NCBI RefSeq assembly: GCF_002631205.1
Contig: NZ_PDLO01000006.1
Coordinates: 124,001 to 188,000, forward strand
Length of the DNA: 64,000 bases
Origin: Neolewinella marina
GTDB lineage: Bacteria > Bacteroidota > Bacteroidia > Chitinophagales > Saprospiraceae
Direction of reading: 5' to 3'
The translations under genes and the position numbers were made by a program. The notes beneath the pieces are model-generated. The model worked only from the letters and a program-made list of their open reading frames with translations. It was not told where the DNA came from and did not search any database. Within the stretch, counting starts at the first letter, position 1; the number at the start of each line of letters is the position of its first letter. Of this stretch, positions 17,950 to 26,224 are shown piece after piece.

Positions 17950-18335
17950 GCAAGGGGCTAAGGGGTCAAGGGGTCAATGATGTTTCCCTTTATCCCTCGC
18001 TTCGCTCGGGTAGGTGCGGCAAAGGCGTGACAGCTGCCTTTCGCTCCCCTCGGCATGCACCAAATGCCGCGTTCTCCTCTCCAAAAGGTTGCTCTGTATT
18101 CTAGGAAGATGACACGCTGTGTGCTCCACGAAAGGGATGAGTAATCCAGCTGCCCCCTCGCACCTCCGGGCCGAGAAGTGTAGAACTACGGGTGTCTGAC
18201 AACCAAACCCAAGCAAAGCGAGGGGCAAAAGAGACGCCCGTGTCGGACCCACCCGAGCAAAGCGAGGGGTGAATGCTACGCCTTGCCGCCCATTCACTCC
18301 TTCAGTCCTTGACCCATTCAGCCCTTGACCCCTTG
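17950..18335. repeat. 386-bp gap with mirrored purine-rich and CTCGCTTCGCTCG repeats
   Basis: No gene is seen between queA and the convergent fusion-protein gene. Both ends carry AAGGGGTCAAGGG-type repeats (17956-17979 and, on the other strand, 18289-18337). Inside these lie CCCTCGCTTCGCTCGGG at 17994-18010 and its reverse-complement relatives at 18208-18225 and 18252-18269. The whole gap is thus an imperfect inverted arrangement. No terminator with a T-run is obvious. Confidence 0.7.
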
Positions 18336-21300
18336 TCAAAAATCCAACCCCAAAGAAACGTGCAGTTTAGCAGGTTGCACATTGCCCGTTTCCACGCCCC
18401 AGGCGTAATCGGCGCGTAGGAAGTAGCCGAAGAGGGTAGTGCGTACGCCACCGCCGTAGCCGTAGACGATGGGTTCCCGGAACCTGCGTACCCGCACGCG
18501 GACGGGGCTGTAGCCGCTGGCGTTCTGGTCGGGGTATTCGGTGATGTTGACGGGGTTGTCTTCGTCGAAGGGGTTCTTGCCGGCCCAGGCGGTGCCGACG
18601 TCGAAGAAGCCTACGATCTGGAAATCGCGGAGGAAGGCGGAGCGCAGGTTGTCGAAGAGGTAGGTGAAGGCCGGTACCCGCAGTTCGGCGTTGGCCAGGG
18701 TATAGGTGCCGCCGTTGCGGATATTGATGTCGAATCCGCGGAGGGGATTGGCCAGGTCCTGGAAGACAAACTCGCCGGTCTGGGGGGTGGGGATCGACTG
18801 GTTAAAGTTGTTGACGACGCTGTTATCGGCCCCGCCGAGGTAGTAGAGGATCTTTTGTCGGCCGTAGTTGGTGGCGGCGGCCACCCGGAAGGCCAGCACG
18901 CTCCGCTTCAGGATGCGCTCGTAGTGGCGGGCGTCGATGCCGACGATGCCGAGCAGACCGGGCTCAAACTGGGAGTCCAGGCCCTCGTCGAAGGAGATAT
19001 TGAAGCTCTTGAATACGTCGCCGTACACCTTGTACCGGGTACCCATCCGCAGGTTGGTGCCGAGGTTGATGGTGTTGTCGAATACGTATTCCAGCCGCAG
19101 GCCCACCCGCTCGGTGCTGAGGGGTTCGGACTGCAGGGCGGCCAGCTCGGTGGATAGGGTCTGGACCCGGTCGCGGCGCAGGGTGGCGTAGGCGCGCAGG
19201 CTGCGGAAGATGTCGAGGGGGTACCGCAGTCCGTACTGGGCCATCAGGGTGTTCTCCTCGACCAGGCGGGGACCGTTGAGGAAGGTGGAGGTGTTGTAGA
19301 TCCCTTCCTGGGCGCGGCGATTGCGGCGGTAGAAGGAGTAGGTGCGGTCCAGGCGGTGCTTGAGGTCCGAGCCGGTGAGGAAGTACTCCGTGCCGTTGAA
19401 GCTGGTGGGTACGCGGATGCCGCCGGTGATGGTGTAGTCTTCCAGGAGGTCCATCACGTTGCCCTTGATCAGGATGCCGACGGGCTGCTGGGTGTAGCCA
19501 TCGGGGTTGGCCGCGAAGACGTTCATCCCGTTGAAGAGAGGCTCATTGTCGACGGTGGTCTTTACGTAGTTCAGCCGGAAGGTGGTACGGTAGGAAGTCA
19601 CGCGCCCCGGGCGGAACTGGTAGGTGCGGTTGAGCTGGGGTACGGGCCGTTCGCTGCGGAACACGGTACCCGCGCCCGCGGCTGCTTCCTGTTGGCGGCG
19701 TTGTTGTCGCGGAGTGCCCACTACGGTGAGGGGCGGACGGGTGCCCGTGGTGTCCGGCGCGGCGCCCGGGGCGGGGCGGTTGTCGCTCACCGGTGGTTCG
19801 GCCAGCAGGTCTTCGGCGGGGTCCGGTACGGCCGGGGGTGGGGGCACAGTATCCTGGAAGCGGGTCTGGAACAGCAGCCCCTCGTCGTCGGATTCAATGA
19901 GGGGGTTGCGGCGGTTGGGGCGCATGACCCGGTCCGGGGATCCCTTCACTACGTTGGTGAACTGGGGTACGACCTGTCCGGCGGCCCGGTAGCTGCGGCG
20001 GCGGTAGGCGGTGGGCGTCAGGCTGACGGTGGTGGTGGTGTCGAAGGTGAAGCGACGCACGGCGGTGGCCCCGTTCACGATGAAGCTTTCTACCCCGACG
20101 GGCAGTTTGCTGCTGCCGTCCAGGGTCAGGAGGTTGGTGCCGTAGTTGGTGGTGGCCTCGGTTACGGCGCGTTCCTTGATGACCGGGTAGATGGAGATGG
20201 AGTCGATCAGGGCTGTATCGAGTTTCTCCAGGGTCGAGTCGCCGTGCAACACGATCTGGGTGCCGTCCTGGAGGTAAATCCGCTGTTCGTAGTGGTGGAT
20301 ATAGTCTTCCAGGTGGGCCTGGTAGCGGTTGTAGATGCCGTTGGCGTCGCTGAGGTAGGCGAAGTGCTCGCCGTCCACCGGGGCGGGTTGCCGCTCGTTG
20401 GCCAGGGGGGTGTTGGTGATGCGTACGAGCTCGCCCGGCTTGTTCTCCAGGTCGTAGTAGAAGAGGTCGTAGCGCCCGATGGGCAGCAGGGTGTCCAGCC
20501 GCTGGGGCAGCAGGGAGGTGTCGGGGCGGTTGCTGGCGAAGACCACGCCCTTGCGGCCCCGCACGTTCACCGGGGTGGCGTCGAGGTCGTCCCAGAAGTC
20601 GTTGGTGATCTTGACCGCCTGGCGGGAGGCAGGGAAATAGGTGTAGATGTCGGTGAAGCCGTCGGCCATGGCCGAAATGAGGAAGTTGCTGGGGTCGTAG
20701 TACTTCAGGCTCAGCACCCGGTCGAGGCGGATGCCCAGGATGTCGGTGGTCGACTTGCCCGTGTTCAGGTCGTAGAGCAGCAGCTTGGGCTGGTCGCGGT
20801 GCTCGTACATGATGGCCACCTCCTGGTTGGTCGGCGAGAAATCGATGAGGGGGTAGTTGTAGTCGGTGGCCTGCAGGAGGTTACGCTGCCCGCCCTTGTG
20901 GATCACCTCCCGTTCGCCGGTTTCCACGTCCTGGAGATAGACCCGGTACTTGCCGATCTCGTTCAGGACGTAGGCGATCCGGCGGCCGTCGGGGCTCACC
21001 TTCAGCTGGGTGACGGGCAGTTGCTTCTTGTTGGGGATGGTCAGCAGGTCGTCGGTGGGCGTCGTGCGGCCGCGGCTGTCTTCGGTGAAGCGGTTGCGGT
21101 AGAACTCCAGCCAGTTGTAGAGCACCGTTTCGTAGTTGCTGCCCAGCACGTAGAGGAAGCCGTTCTCCACCGAGCGGTTGATCCGCGTCAGGTAAAGGAG
21201 GTTGGATACCGTGGGCTTGCCCAGGTTTTCGGCGATGTAGTACCAGAAGGAGTGGCCGGCCAGCCGGGGGTAGTCGGCGGCCAGGTCGTTGAAGTCCTCA

Positions 21301-21935
21301 TATTCCCCCGTGGCCATCAGGTCGCGCAGCTGGTCGTCGAGCTCGCTGCTCCAGTCCTGCCCGAGGTAGGCCACCAGTCCGGGTTTGAACCAGGGGGGAA
21401 GGTTCAGCAGCACGGCGTTCTGTACCACCTCCTGGACGGTGGATCCGTAGAGCAGCTGTTCGATGTAGACGCTGGCCATGGCCTCGCGCACCTGCCGGCG
21501 CAGGTCGGTGTGGTCGCCGTTGAAGTAGACAAAGGCCTTGTTGCCGAGGAATTTGGCCTCGGTGCCGGAGATATAGCTGGTATTGGTGCGCAGCGACTGG
21601 TTGCCGGTCAGCTCGAAGACCTCCTCGCTGCCGATGTTGCTCTGCTTGACGTCGGTGATGTCTCGGTAGGTGATCAGCTGCACCTTCTCGTTCAGCCGGC
21701 TCTCCAGCATCTTCTGGATGTAGGCGAAGTCGTACTCGGCCAGCTGGACCACCGCCTGGCCCACGCCCTGGTTGTTGCCGTACCAGTAGGTGATGAAGTT
21801 GTCGGATTCGTACTTCTCCCACTCCTCGAAGTCGTCGTGGTACTGCACCCGGTTCTTGCCGAACTCCACGCGGGAAGTCTGGGCCGAAAGGGCGGTCAGC
21901 ACGAGGCAGGCCAGGAGGAAAAGGGGTAGACGCAT
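18336..21935 (-). CDS. Peptidase-MA-like / TolB-like propeller / outer-membrane barrel fusion protein
   Basis: Exported protein of 1199 residues. The start is the ATG at 21935 (MRLPLFLLACLVLTALSAQT), one codon inside the longest frame, giving a signal peptide. Residues about 20-300 look like a peptidase-MA-type domain (FITYWYGNNQGVGQ, WFKPGLVAYLG), but the zinc motif is lost: the expected place reads REAMASVYIEQLLYG. Residues about 320-570 are a TolB-like propeller (LKVSPDGRRIAYVLNE, YDLFYYDL, FAYLSDANGIYN). A Pro-rich linker (about 700-770) leads to a C-terminal Omp85-like barrel (about 790-1199: LRAYATLRRDR, VGFFDVGTAW, end LHVSLGLDF). Role unknown; an envelope assembly or surface factor is plausible. 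It is downstream of the ParA unit. Confidence 0.75.
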   Translation of the reverse strand: MRLPLFLLACLVLTALSAQTSRVEFGKNRVQYHDDFEEWEKYESDNFITYWYGNNQGVGQAVVQLAEYDFAYIQKMLESRLNEKVQLITYRDITDVKQSNIGSEEVFELTGNQSLRTNTSYISGTEAKFLGNKAFVYFNGDHTDLRRQVREAMASVYIEQLLYGSTVQEVVQNAVLLNLPPWFKPGLVAYLGQDWSSELDDQLRDLMATGEYEDFNDLAADYPRLAGHSFWYYIAENLGKPTVSNLLYLTRINRSVENGFLYVLGSNYETVLYNWLEFYRNRFTEDSRGRTTPTDDLLTIPNKKQLPVTQLKVSPDGRRIAYVLNEIGKYRVYLQDVETGEREVIHKGGQRNLLQATDYNYPLIDFSPTNQEVAIMYEHRDQPKLLLYDLNTGKSTTDILGIRLDRVLSLKYYDPSNFLISAMADGFTDIYTYFPASRQAVKITNDFWDDLDATPVNVRGRKGVVFASNRPDTSLLPQRLDTLLPIGRYDLFYYDLENKPGELVRITNTPLANERQPAPVDGEHFAYLSDANGIYNRYQAHLEDYIHHYEQRIYLQDGTQIVLHGDSTLEKLDTALIDSISIYPVIKERAVTEATTNYGTNLLTLDGSSKLPVGVESFIVNGATAVRRFTFDTTTTVSLTPTAYRRRSYRAAGQVVPQFTNVVKGSPDRVMRPNRRNPLIESDDEGLLFQTRFQDTVPPPPAVPDPAEDLLAEPPVSDNRPAPGAAPDTTGTRPPLTVVGTPRQQRRQQEAAAGAGTVFRSERPVPQLNRTYQFRPGRVTSYRTTFRLNYVKTTVDNEPLFNGMNVFAANPDGYTQQPVGILIKGNVMDLLEDYTITGGIRVPTSFNGTEYFLTGSDLKHRLDRTYSFYRRNRRAQEGIYNTSTFLNGPRLVEENTLMAQYGLRYPLDIFRSLRAYATLRRDRVQTLSTELAALQSEPLSTERVGLRLEYVFDNTINLGTNLRMGTRYKVYGDVFKSFNISFDEGLDSQFEPGLLGIVGIDARHYERILKRSVLAFRVAAATNYGRQKILYYLGGADNSVVNNFNQSIPTPQTGEFVFQDLANPLRGFDINIRNGGTYTLANAELRVPAFTYLFDNLRSAFLRDFQIVGFFDVGTAWAGKNPFDEDNPVNITEYPDQNASGYSPVRVRVRRFREPIVYGYGGGVRTTLFGYFLRADYAWGVETGNVQPAKLHVSLGLDF

Positions 21936-22013
21936 CAAGGTTGACCTTTAAAAGCTTACTTCCGGTTCCGGGCACGGCGGGGTTCCTCACCCGGGTCGGA
22001 AGACAATGGTAAG

Positions 22014-22022
22014 GTCAAGATA
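22014..22022 (-). promoter_or_regulatory. Possible -7 box TATCTTGAC upstream of the fusion-protein gene
   Basis: Minus strand TATCTTGAC lies about 78 nt before the ATG, in the 112-bp gap after the ParA partner gene. Weak evidence on its own. Confidence 0.25.
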
Positions 22023-22047
22023 ACGGAAAACGGAGGGATTGGTTAGC

Positions 22048-22497
22048 CTACTTCTCCAGGTACTGGGCGACCATCTCCTGCACGACATCCTTGAGGTACA
22101 TCTTGCGTTCCTTGGCCTGCTCCTTGAGGGTGACCAGGTGCTCCTTGTTGAAGATGAGGGTCACCCGCTTGGTGTCGGGCTTGGCGGGTTCGGTGGGCGC
22201 GGCGCGGTCTTCGTCTTCGACGGTACTGCGGATGAGGTAGTCGAGGCCCGTACGGCGGCGGGGCGTCTGCCGGTCGGCGGTGCGGCCGGCGGCGGCGCGG
22301 CGCTGGTCGTCGCTCAGGAAGACGTCGAGGTTCTGGGTGAAGTTCTTGCTGGAGATCTTCTTCTTGGCCTTCTTGGTCCGCACGGGTACGCTTACCTCCA
22401 CGGCCTCCTCGTCCTCCTGCGCGGCGGTGTCGGTACCCGTGAGGTAGTTGTCCTCGAAGAGTCCGGAAAGGTCGTCGGTGAAGCGTTTCTTAGCCAT
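22048..22497 (-). CDS. Small ParA-partner protein with ribbon-helix-helix-like C-terminus
   Basis: The 149-residue protein is basic and disordered in its first 105 residues (TKKAKKKISSKNF, DRQTPRRRTGLDYLI) and ends in a short strand-helix-helix unit (about 110-149, RVTLIFNKEHLVTLKEQAKE then MYLKDVVQEMVAQYL) like a ribbon-helix-helix DNA-binding domain. It starts 6 bp after the parA stop, so it is probably the DNA-binding or adaptor partner of that ATPase. This role is inferred from position and fold; no ParB-type protein is present. Confidence 0.6.
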   Translation of the reverse strand: MAKKRFTDDLSGLFEDNYLTGTDTAAQEDEEAVEVSVPVRTKKAKKKISSKNFTQNLDVFLSDDQRRAAAGRTADRQTPRRRTGLDYLIRSTVEDEDRAAPTEPAKPDTKRVTLIFNKEHLVTLKEQAKERKMYLKDVVQEMVAQYLEK

Positions 22498-22503
22498 TAC
22501 GGT

Positions 22504-23310
22504 TTACTTGACGGGGGTCGTGGCGGGTTCGTCTTTCTTGCGGGGGCGCAGGTGGATGGGATTTTCCGTCCGTGCAATGATTTCCTTGCAGAGCTTCAGA
22601 TAATCCTTGGCGCCGTGGCTCGAGCGACTGTAGGTGAAGATGTCCTGACGGTTGGCCGGAGCCTCCGCTAGTGAAACGTTATCGCGGATGTAAGTTTCGA
22701 AGAGCAGGGGGCCAAAGTACTTTTTTATGGTCTCTACCACATCGCGGTTGAGCACCTTGCGCTGGTCGTACATGGTGGCCAGTACGCCGCTGATGTGCAG
22801 CTCCTTGTTGAGGCGCAGCTTCACCTTCTGGATCACCTGCTTGATCTTGGCCAGGCCCTGCATGGCCAGGAACTCCGTCTGCAGGGGGATGATCACCTGC
22901 TGGCTGCTCGTCAGGGCGTTCAGGGTGAGCAGGCCGAGGCTCGGGGGGCAGTCGATGATGATGAAGTCGTAGTCTTCGTCGACGGCGGAGAAGAGCTCGC
23001 GGAGGATGAATTCCCGTCCCGCCTCGTTGACCAGTTCCATCTCGGCGCTCGACAGGTCGAGGCTAGAAGTGACGACTTCAAAGCCGGGCTTGATCTCGAA
23101 GGGCACCAGGTCGGATTCGCCCATCATGCTCTCGTAGATCGTGACCGACTGCCGGGGGATACCGAGGCTGAGCGTCAGGTTGGCCTGGGGATCCAGGTCG
23201 ACCAGCAGTACGCGCTTGCCCAGTTCAACGAGTCCGGCTCCGATGTTGATGGCGCTGGTGGTTTTTCCGACGCCTCCTTTGTGGTTCAGTAAGCTTAATA
23301 CAGTTGCCAT
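22504..23310 (-). CDS. ParA/Soj family partitioning ATPase
   Basis: Cytosolic MinD/ParA ATPase of 268 residues. Deviant Walker A is KGGVGKTTS (11-19) with the signature Lys, Walker A-prime is LLVDLDPQANLTLSLG, and Walker B is DFIIIDCPPSLGLL. It lacks an N-terminal DNA-binding domain, so it is the small Soj-like type, and ends in a basic tail (LRPRKKDEPATTPVK). It heads a two-gene unit with the RHH-like protein. A role in positioning DNA or another large cargo is known for the family; which cargo cannot be told. TACCTTCGC precedes it on the minus strand. Confidence 0.92.
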   Translation of the reverse strand: MATVLSLLNHKGGVGKTTSAINIGAGLVELGKRVLLVDLDPQANLTLSLGIPRQSVTIYESMMGESDLVPFEIKPGFEVVTSSLDLSSAEMELVNEAGREFILRELFSAVDEDYDFIIIDCPPSLGLLTLNALTSSQQVIIPLQTEFLAMQGLAKIKQVIQKVKLRLNKELHISGVLATMYDQRKVLNRDVVETIKKYFGPLLFETYIRDNVSLAEAPANRQDIFTYSRSSHGAKDYLKLCKEIIARTENPIHLRPRKKDEPATTPVK

Positions 23311-23988
23311 GCCAGGTGCTTGGTGTGGCCGCGAAGGTAGTGAATTAAAATAGAATTCGGCGGGCCACTATCCGGGGTTCTGTCAGCCCCCTTGCCAGGC
23401 CAAAATTGCTGACAATCAGCCGGAAAGCCGCCGCGACCCGTCCCCGCTCGCCTTCGGGAAGTAGGGGAAAATATGTTCAACAAATTGTATTTATAAAATA
23501 ATTACCCTATTTTCGGTTTGAACCGGTGCGCCATCCCTTCCGATCCCTTGCTCACATTTCGCACCAATGCCGCCGGTAATCCATACTTCCATAGGCAGCC
23601 TGCCCCGCCGTGCCCCGGTACCGGACGGACAGGGGACGATCTGCCCGTTAACCCTCCTCCGCCCCCCTTCCACACCCGGGGTGGAAAGGCCACCGGCGTG
23701 GGCGGTGGCGCGGCCGGTGGGGGGACGTCAGCGCGGCGGTGGCCGGGTGGGTTCTCCCACCCACTCTGAGGAGCCCTGCATCCGCTACCCAGGACTTGGA
23801 CCAGGGGCCTTACCCCGGAGCAATACTTTCTTCCAATTCGCAGCTAGAAATCTGCCGATGGAGTCTCCTCAGAAAGTTGTCGTTTTATGGCGCGTACGCA
23901 GGTGCCGCATGCAAGGGCGAGGGCCGGGGATCCATCGCCGCATTCGACTTCCGATCCGGGACCGGCATAAAACATCACTTCCCCAACC
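23311..23988. other. 678-bp gap without recognised gene; GC-rich hairpin cluster
   Basis: The part at 23470-23515 is strongly AT-rich (ATTTATAAAATAATTACCC) and could be a promoter. Between 23660 and 23765 several hairpins can form in a row: CCTTCCAC/GTGGAAAGG (23666-23689), GCCACCG/CGGTGGC (23689-23709) with the alternative CCACCGGC/GCCGGTGG (23690-23720), and GGGTGGG-TTCT-CCCACCC (23745-23762). Long open frames here have skewed, repetitive composition and no recognisable protein features. Confidence 0.5.
23331..23339 (-). promoter_or_regulatory. Putative -7 box TACCTTCGC upstream of parA
   Basis: Minus strand TACCTTCGC sits 20 nt before the parA ATG and matches the boxes at queA and hisS. 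Confidence 0.45.
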
Positions 23989-24417
23989 CTACCGTTTCAT
24001 TTCCACCCGGATCAGGCGGATGGGTTGGGTGTCGCTCAGGTTCTCCACGGAATGCGGGGCTTCGGGCTCCTTGAACATGGTCATCGGGAAAACCAGGGGT
24101 TCCGGAATCTCCCGCGTATCCATGATGATGTTTCCTTCGCCGTCGCGGTCGATGAAGTGGCCGGCCTCTATGATGTAGAGTACACTGGGCCACTGGTGGT
24201 GGTGTACCGGCTCCAGTTCGTTTGGCGCCAGGGTTACTTCCAGTACCCTAACCCGGTCGTTTTCCAGCAGGACCTTGTGGTTGCCGGGGGCGGACACCAC
24301 GGCGTCCTGTTCTTTTGGCCAGTCGGCCGGATTTCCGGTTTTGTACCGCAGCTTTTGTTCCACCGTCGCCTGGGCGGACACGATCGAGCACGGAATGAGG
24401 AGTAGAATGGCCACCAA
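23989..24417 (-). CDS. Exported cupin-domain protein (possible 5' frameshift)
   Basis: Single-domain cupin of about 142 residues. A signal peptide (VAILLLIPCSIVSAQ) precedes the barrel, whose metal-binding first motif is EPVHHHQWPSVLYIIEAGHF (about 69-88, His72-74) and second part is FKEPEAPHSVENLSD. The in-frame starts are only TTG/GTG at 24417/24414 and leave the signal peptide without its basic N-terminal part. An ATG at 24439 reads MTSIRQLF in another frame and would join perfectly to VAILLL if one G near 24416 were removed, so either a frameshift or a sequence error is likely. Ligand and reaction unknown. Confidence 0.7.
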   Translation of the reverse strand: MVAILLLIPCSIVSAQATVEQKLRYKTGNPADWPKEQDAVVSAPGNHKVLLENDRVRVLEVTLAPNELEPVHHHQWPSVLYIIEAGHFIDRDGEGNIIMDTREIPEPLVFPMTMFKEPEAPHSVENLSDTQPIRLIRVEMKR

Positions 24418-24908
24418 ATAACTGGCGAATCGAGGTCATGGCGGTTCGGTTTATGGTTACGCGATTCACATTTCCTTTTCCCATCCTTTATGGCTGGAGT
24501 TGGAATGGCCAGGTAACACAACCGCCAGCCTTAATTGGGAGCTATGGTCACGGGAGTGTTGGCTTTCCAAGGAAGTTATAGGAAAGCACCGGCATTGTCA
24601 ACCGCCCTGTACTCTCCAGGCAGCATTCCATGGACCGTCCGCCCTGATCTACTTCCCCACAAATCTGCCCGCAAGGCGTATACGCCTGCAGGGGCCCAAT
24701 TAATGACGGGTGTGCACTAGTTGACGGGTGTGCGCCCGGCGCTTGCCCCCCCTGAATCGAGGCCAGGTGATAGGAACCGTACGCCCGTCGCCGTACTGCG
24801 CATCCGCCCGCAATAGCACAATTAATGACGGGTGTGCCTTAATTGACGGGTGTGCGCACCCGGGATCAGCATGGCCCAGACCTTCAAAACCGGAGCACAG
24901 CCCCCCCT
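24418..24908. other. 491-bp gap with paired 12-mers TGACGGGTGTGC and a 14-bp palindrome
   Basis: No gene is recognised. The 12-mer TGACGGGTGTGC occurs at 24704, 24722, 24826 and 24844: two pairs, each with an 18-bp step, the pairs 122 bp apart, and each pair preceded by AATTAA. A perfect palindrome AGGCGTATACGCCT lies at 24674-24687. These could be protein-binding sites or a decayed repeat. Confidence 0.6.
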
Positions 24909-25667
24909 TCAATACCCCACCACCACGCGAATGGTAGCCGCCGGTACACCCTCCATGGTCCACCGCAGCAGGTAGACGCCGGGCGGTAGGTCGGGCAGGG
25001 TAATGGAAACGGGGTTGTGGGCGCGGGCCGCAAACCGTTTCGTCCATACCCGGCGCCCCAGTTGGTTGGCCAGCGACAGGGTGAAGGAGTGCTCCGTAGC
25101 GGGTACTCGCACCGTGGCCGCACGGTGTACGGGATTGGGGTACGCCTGGAAAGCCGGTGGATCGAAGTCATTGACCACGGCCCGGATGGGGCTCATGTTT
25201 TCGGCGCCGTCCGGGGCGCTGCCGCGGATGCGGTAGTAAGTGGTGCCGGAGTGAGGATTCGGGTCCAAGTACTTGCGGCCCTGTACCTGGGTAGCCGACA
25301 GGTGGCGAAGGACCACGAACGCGCCTTCCGTATCGAACCGCCGCTCCAGTGTCCAGCGGTATTCAATATTGGTGGACTCCACCTCCCACGTCAGGGTGAC
25401 CGTCGTACCGTCGTTGCGACGGGCCACCAGATCAGTAATCAACAGGGGCAAGGGAGCGGGGGCCGGCTCAGCAACTGCCGCGCCGCAACTAGAGGAGGTT
25501 CCACTCGATGCGGTCAACCGGGCAACTCCGGGGGAGCCTACCTGGCGGCAGGAAACGGTTGAACTGCTGACGGTTGACACCGAAGGTTGTCCTGAAATTT
25601 GGTTTGTTAAGCCGAAACAAACCATTAGCAGGAAAGAAGAGAAAAGATGACCGGTCCGCAAGGTCAT
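24909..25667 (-). CDS. FnIII-like protein with T9SS C-terminal sorting domain (cassette A)
   Basis: Exported protein of 252 residues: signal peptide (LFSSFLLMVCFGLTNQISGQ), a Ser/Thr-rich segment (about 28-65), one FnIII-like beta-domain (about 75-175, ITDLVARRNDGTTVTLTWEV, YYRIRGSAPDG) and a type A T9SS sorting domain (about 178-252: FQAYPNPVHRAATVRV, LPDLPPGVYLLRW, end IRVVVGY). The family's sorting domain directs export through the type IX system and usually attachment to the surface. The start overlaps the stop of the Hcp-like gene by 4 nt (ATGA). A second copy of the pair is at 35401-36716. Confidence 0.85.
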   Translation of the reverse strand: MTLRTGHLFSSFLLMVCFGLTNQISGQPSVSTVSSSTVSCRQVGSPGVARLTASSGTSSSCGAAVAEPAPAPLPLLITDLVARRNDGTTVTLTWEVESTNIEYRWTLERRFDTEGAFVVLRHLSATQVQGRKYLDPNPHSGTTYYRIRGSAPDGAENMSPIRAVVNDFDPPAFQAYPNPVHRAATVRVPATEHSFTLSLANQLGRRVWTKRFAARAHNPVSITLPDLPPGVYLLRWTMEGVPAATIRVVVGY

Positions 25668-26224
25668 CCTCCAGTGTTTGTGGCGAAGTCGAAATAGGCA
25701 ACGGTAGTACCCTTGAGGTTGCCAGTAGTACGGTCGAACTCGTGATGCGTAATCTCTACCTGGCCAGGTGAAATGGAAATTACTTCATCCACTGCATTAT
25801 TCCCGGCCGTTCCTCCCTCCTCGTACAGCGTTACGTATACATTGGTAAAGCGGTATTCTCTGATTACTTGACTTCCGCTTCCTCCAACACGTGCAAGGAC
25901 TTTTAAGGTCATCTCCGGGAATGTTTCCACGAGGGCCGCGGCCCTGAAAAGCAGGGGAGAAGCTTTGTCAGAGCTTTTTCCGATCCGAATGGGGCACATG
26001 GTCGGTCTCGGGGTGGAAGGACTCCCGCTCGCATGATTCGGAGCAGGGTATTCAATATTCCACGAAAATCCATTGACCGCTATCCAGTTCTTAAAGTCTT
26101 GATGTTCCGCCTCACCGGGGATTGTGGGAATGTGGAGGTAATGTTCCAGCTGGGCATGCAGGAAAGCAGATGAGGTGCATAGACAAAGGAGTAATACCCA
26201 TCGGCTGGGGCGGTGCAGTAGCAT
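25664..26224 (-). CDS. Exported Hcp-like (T6SS tube-fold) protein (cassette A)
   Basis: The start at 26224 (MLLHRPSRWVLLLCLCTSSA) gives 186 residues with a signal peptide ending near LHAQ. The mature part aligns by eye with Hcp1 throughout: HIPTIPGEAEHQDFKNWIAV and FSWNIEY match KIGDVKGES..EI and LAWSWG; GKSSDKASPLLFRAAAL matches the YIDKSTPNLMMACSSG region; YRFTNVYVTLY and ISPGQVEITHHEFD match the later strands. Hcp forms hexameric rings stacked into the T6SS tube and has no signal peptide in canonical systems. No other T6SS gene is in the window, so a periplasmic or surface role is inferred. It leads the cassette; the T9SS-domain gene overlaps its stop. Confidence 0.8.
   Translation of the reverse strand: MLLHRPSRWVLLLCLCTSSAFLHAQLEHYLHIPTIPGEAEHQDFKNWIAVNGFSWNIEYPAPNHASGSPSTPRPTMCPIRIGKSSDKASPLLFRAAALVETFPEMTLKVLARVGGSGSQVIREYRFTNVYVTLYEEGGTAGNNAVDEVISISPGQVEITHHEFDRTTGNLKGTTVAYFDFATNTGG

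Noticed and set aside
19356-21929. 857-residue plus-strand frame over the envelope fusion gene
   Set aside because: Shadow frame: the minus strand encodes a coherent signal peptide, propeller and barrel; the plus frame has no recognisable features.
23480-23850. RNase P RNA, tmRNA or 6S RNA in the large gap
   Set aside because: Both strands were read for their conserved core sequences and none was found.
23567-24178. 203-residue plus-strand frame in the parA-cupin gap
   Set aside because: Runs through hairpin-forming GC-rich DNA and into the cupin gene in antisense; composition (Pro/Arg/Gly) is not protein-like.
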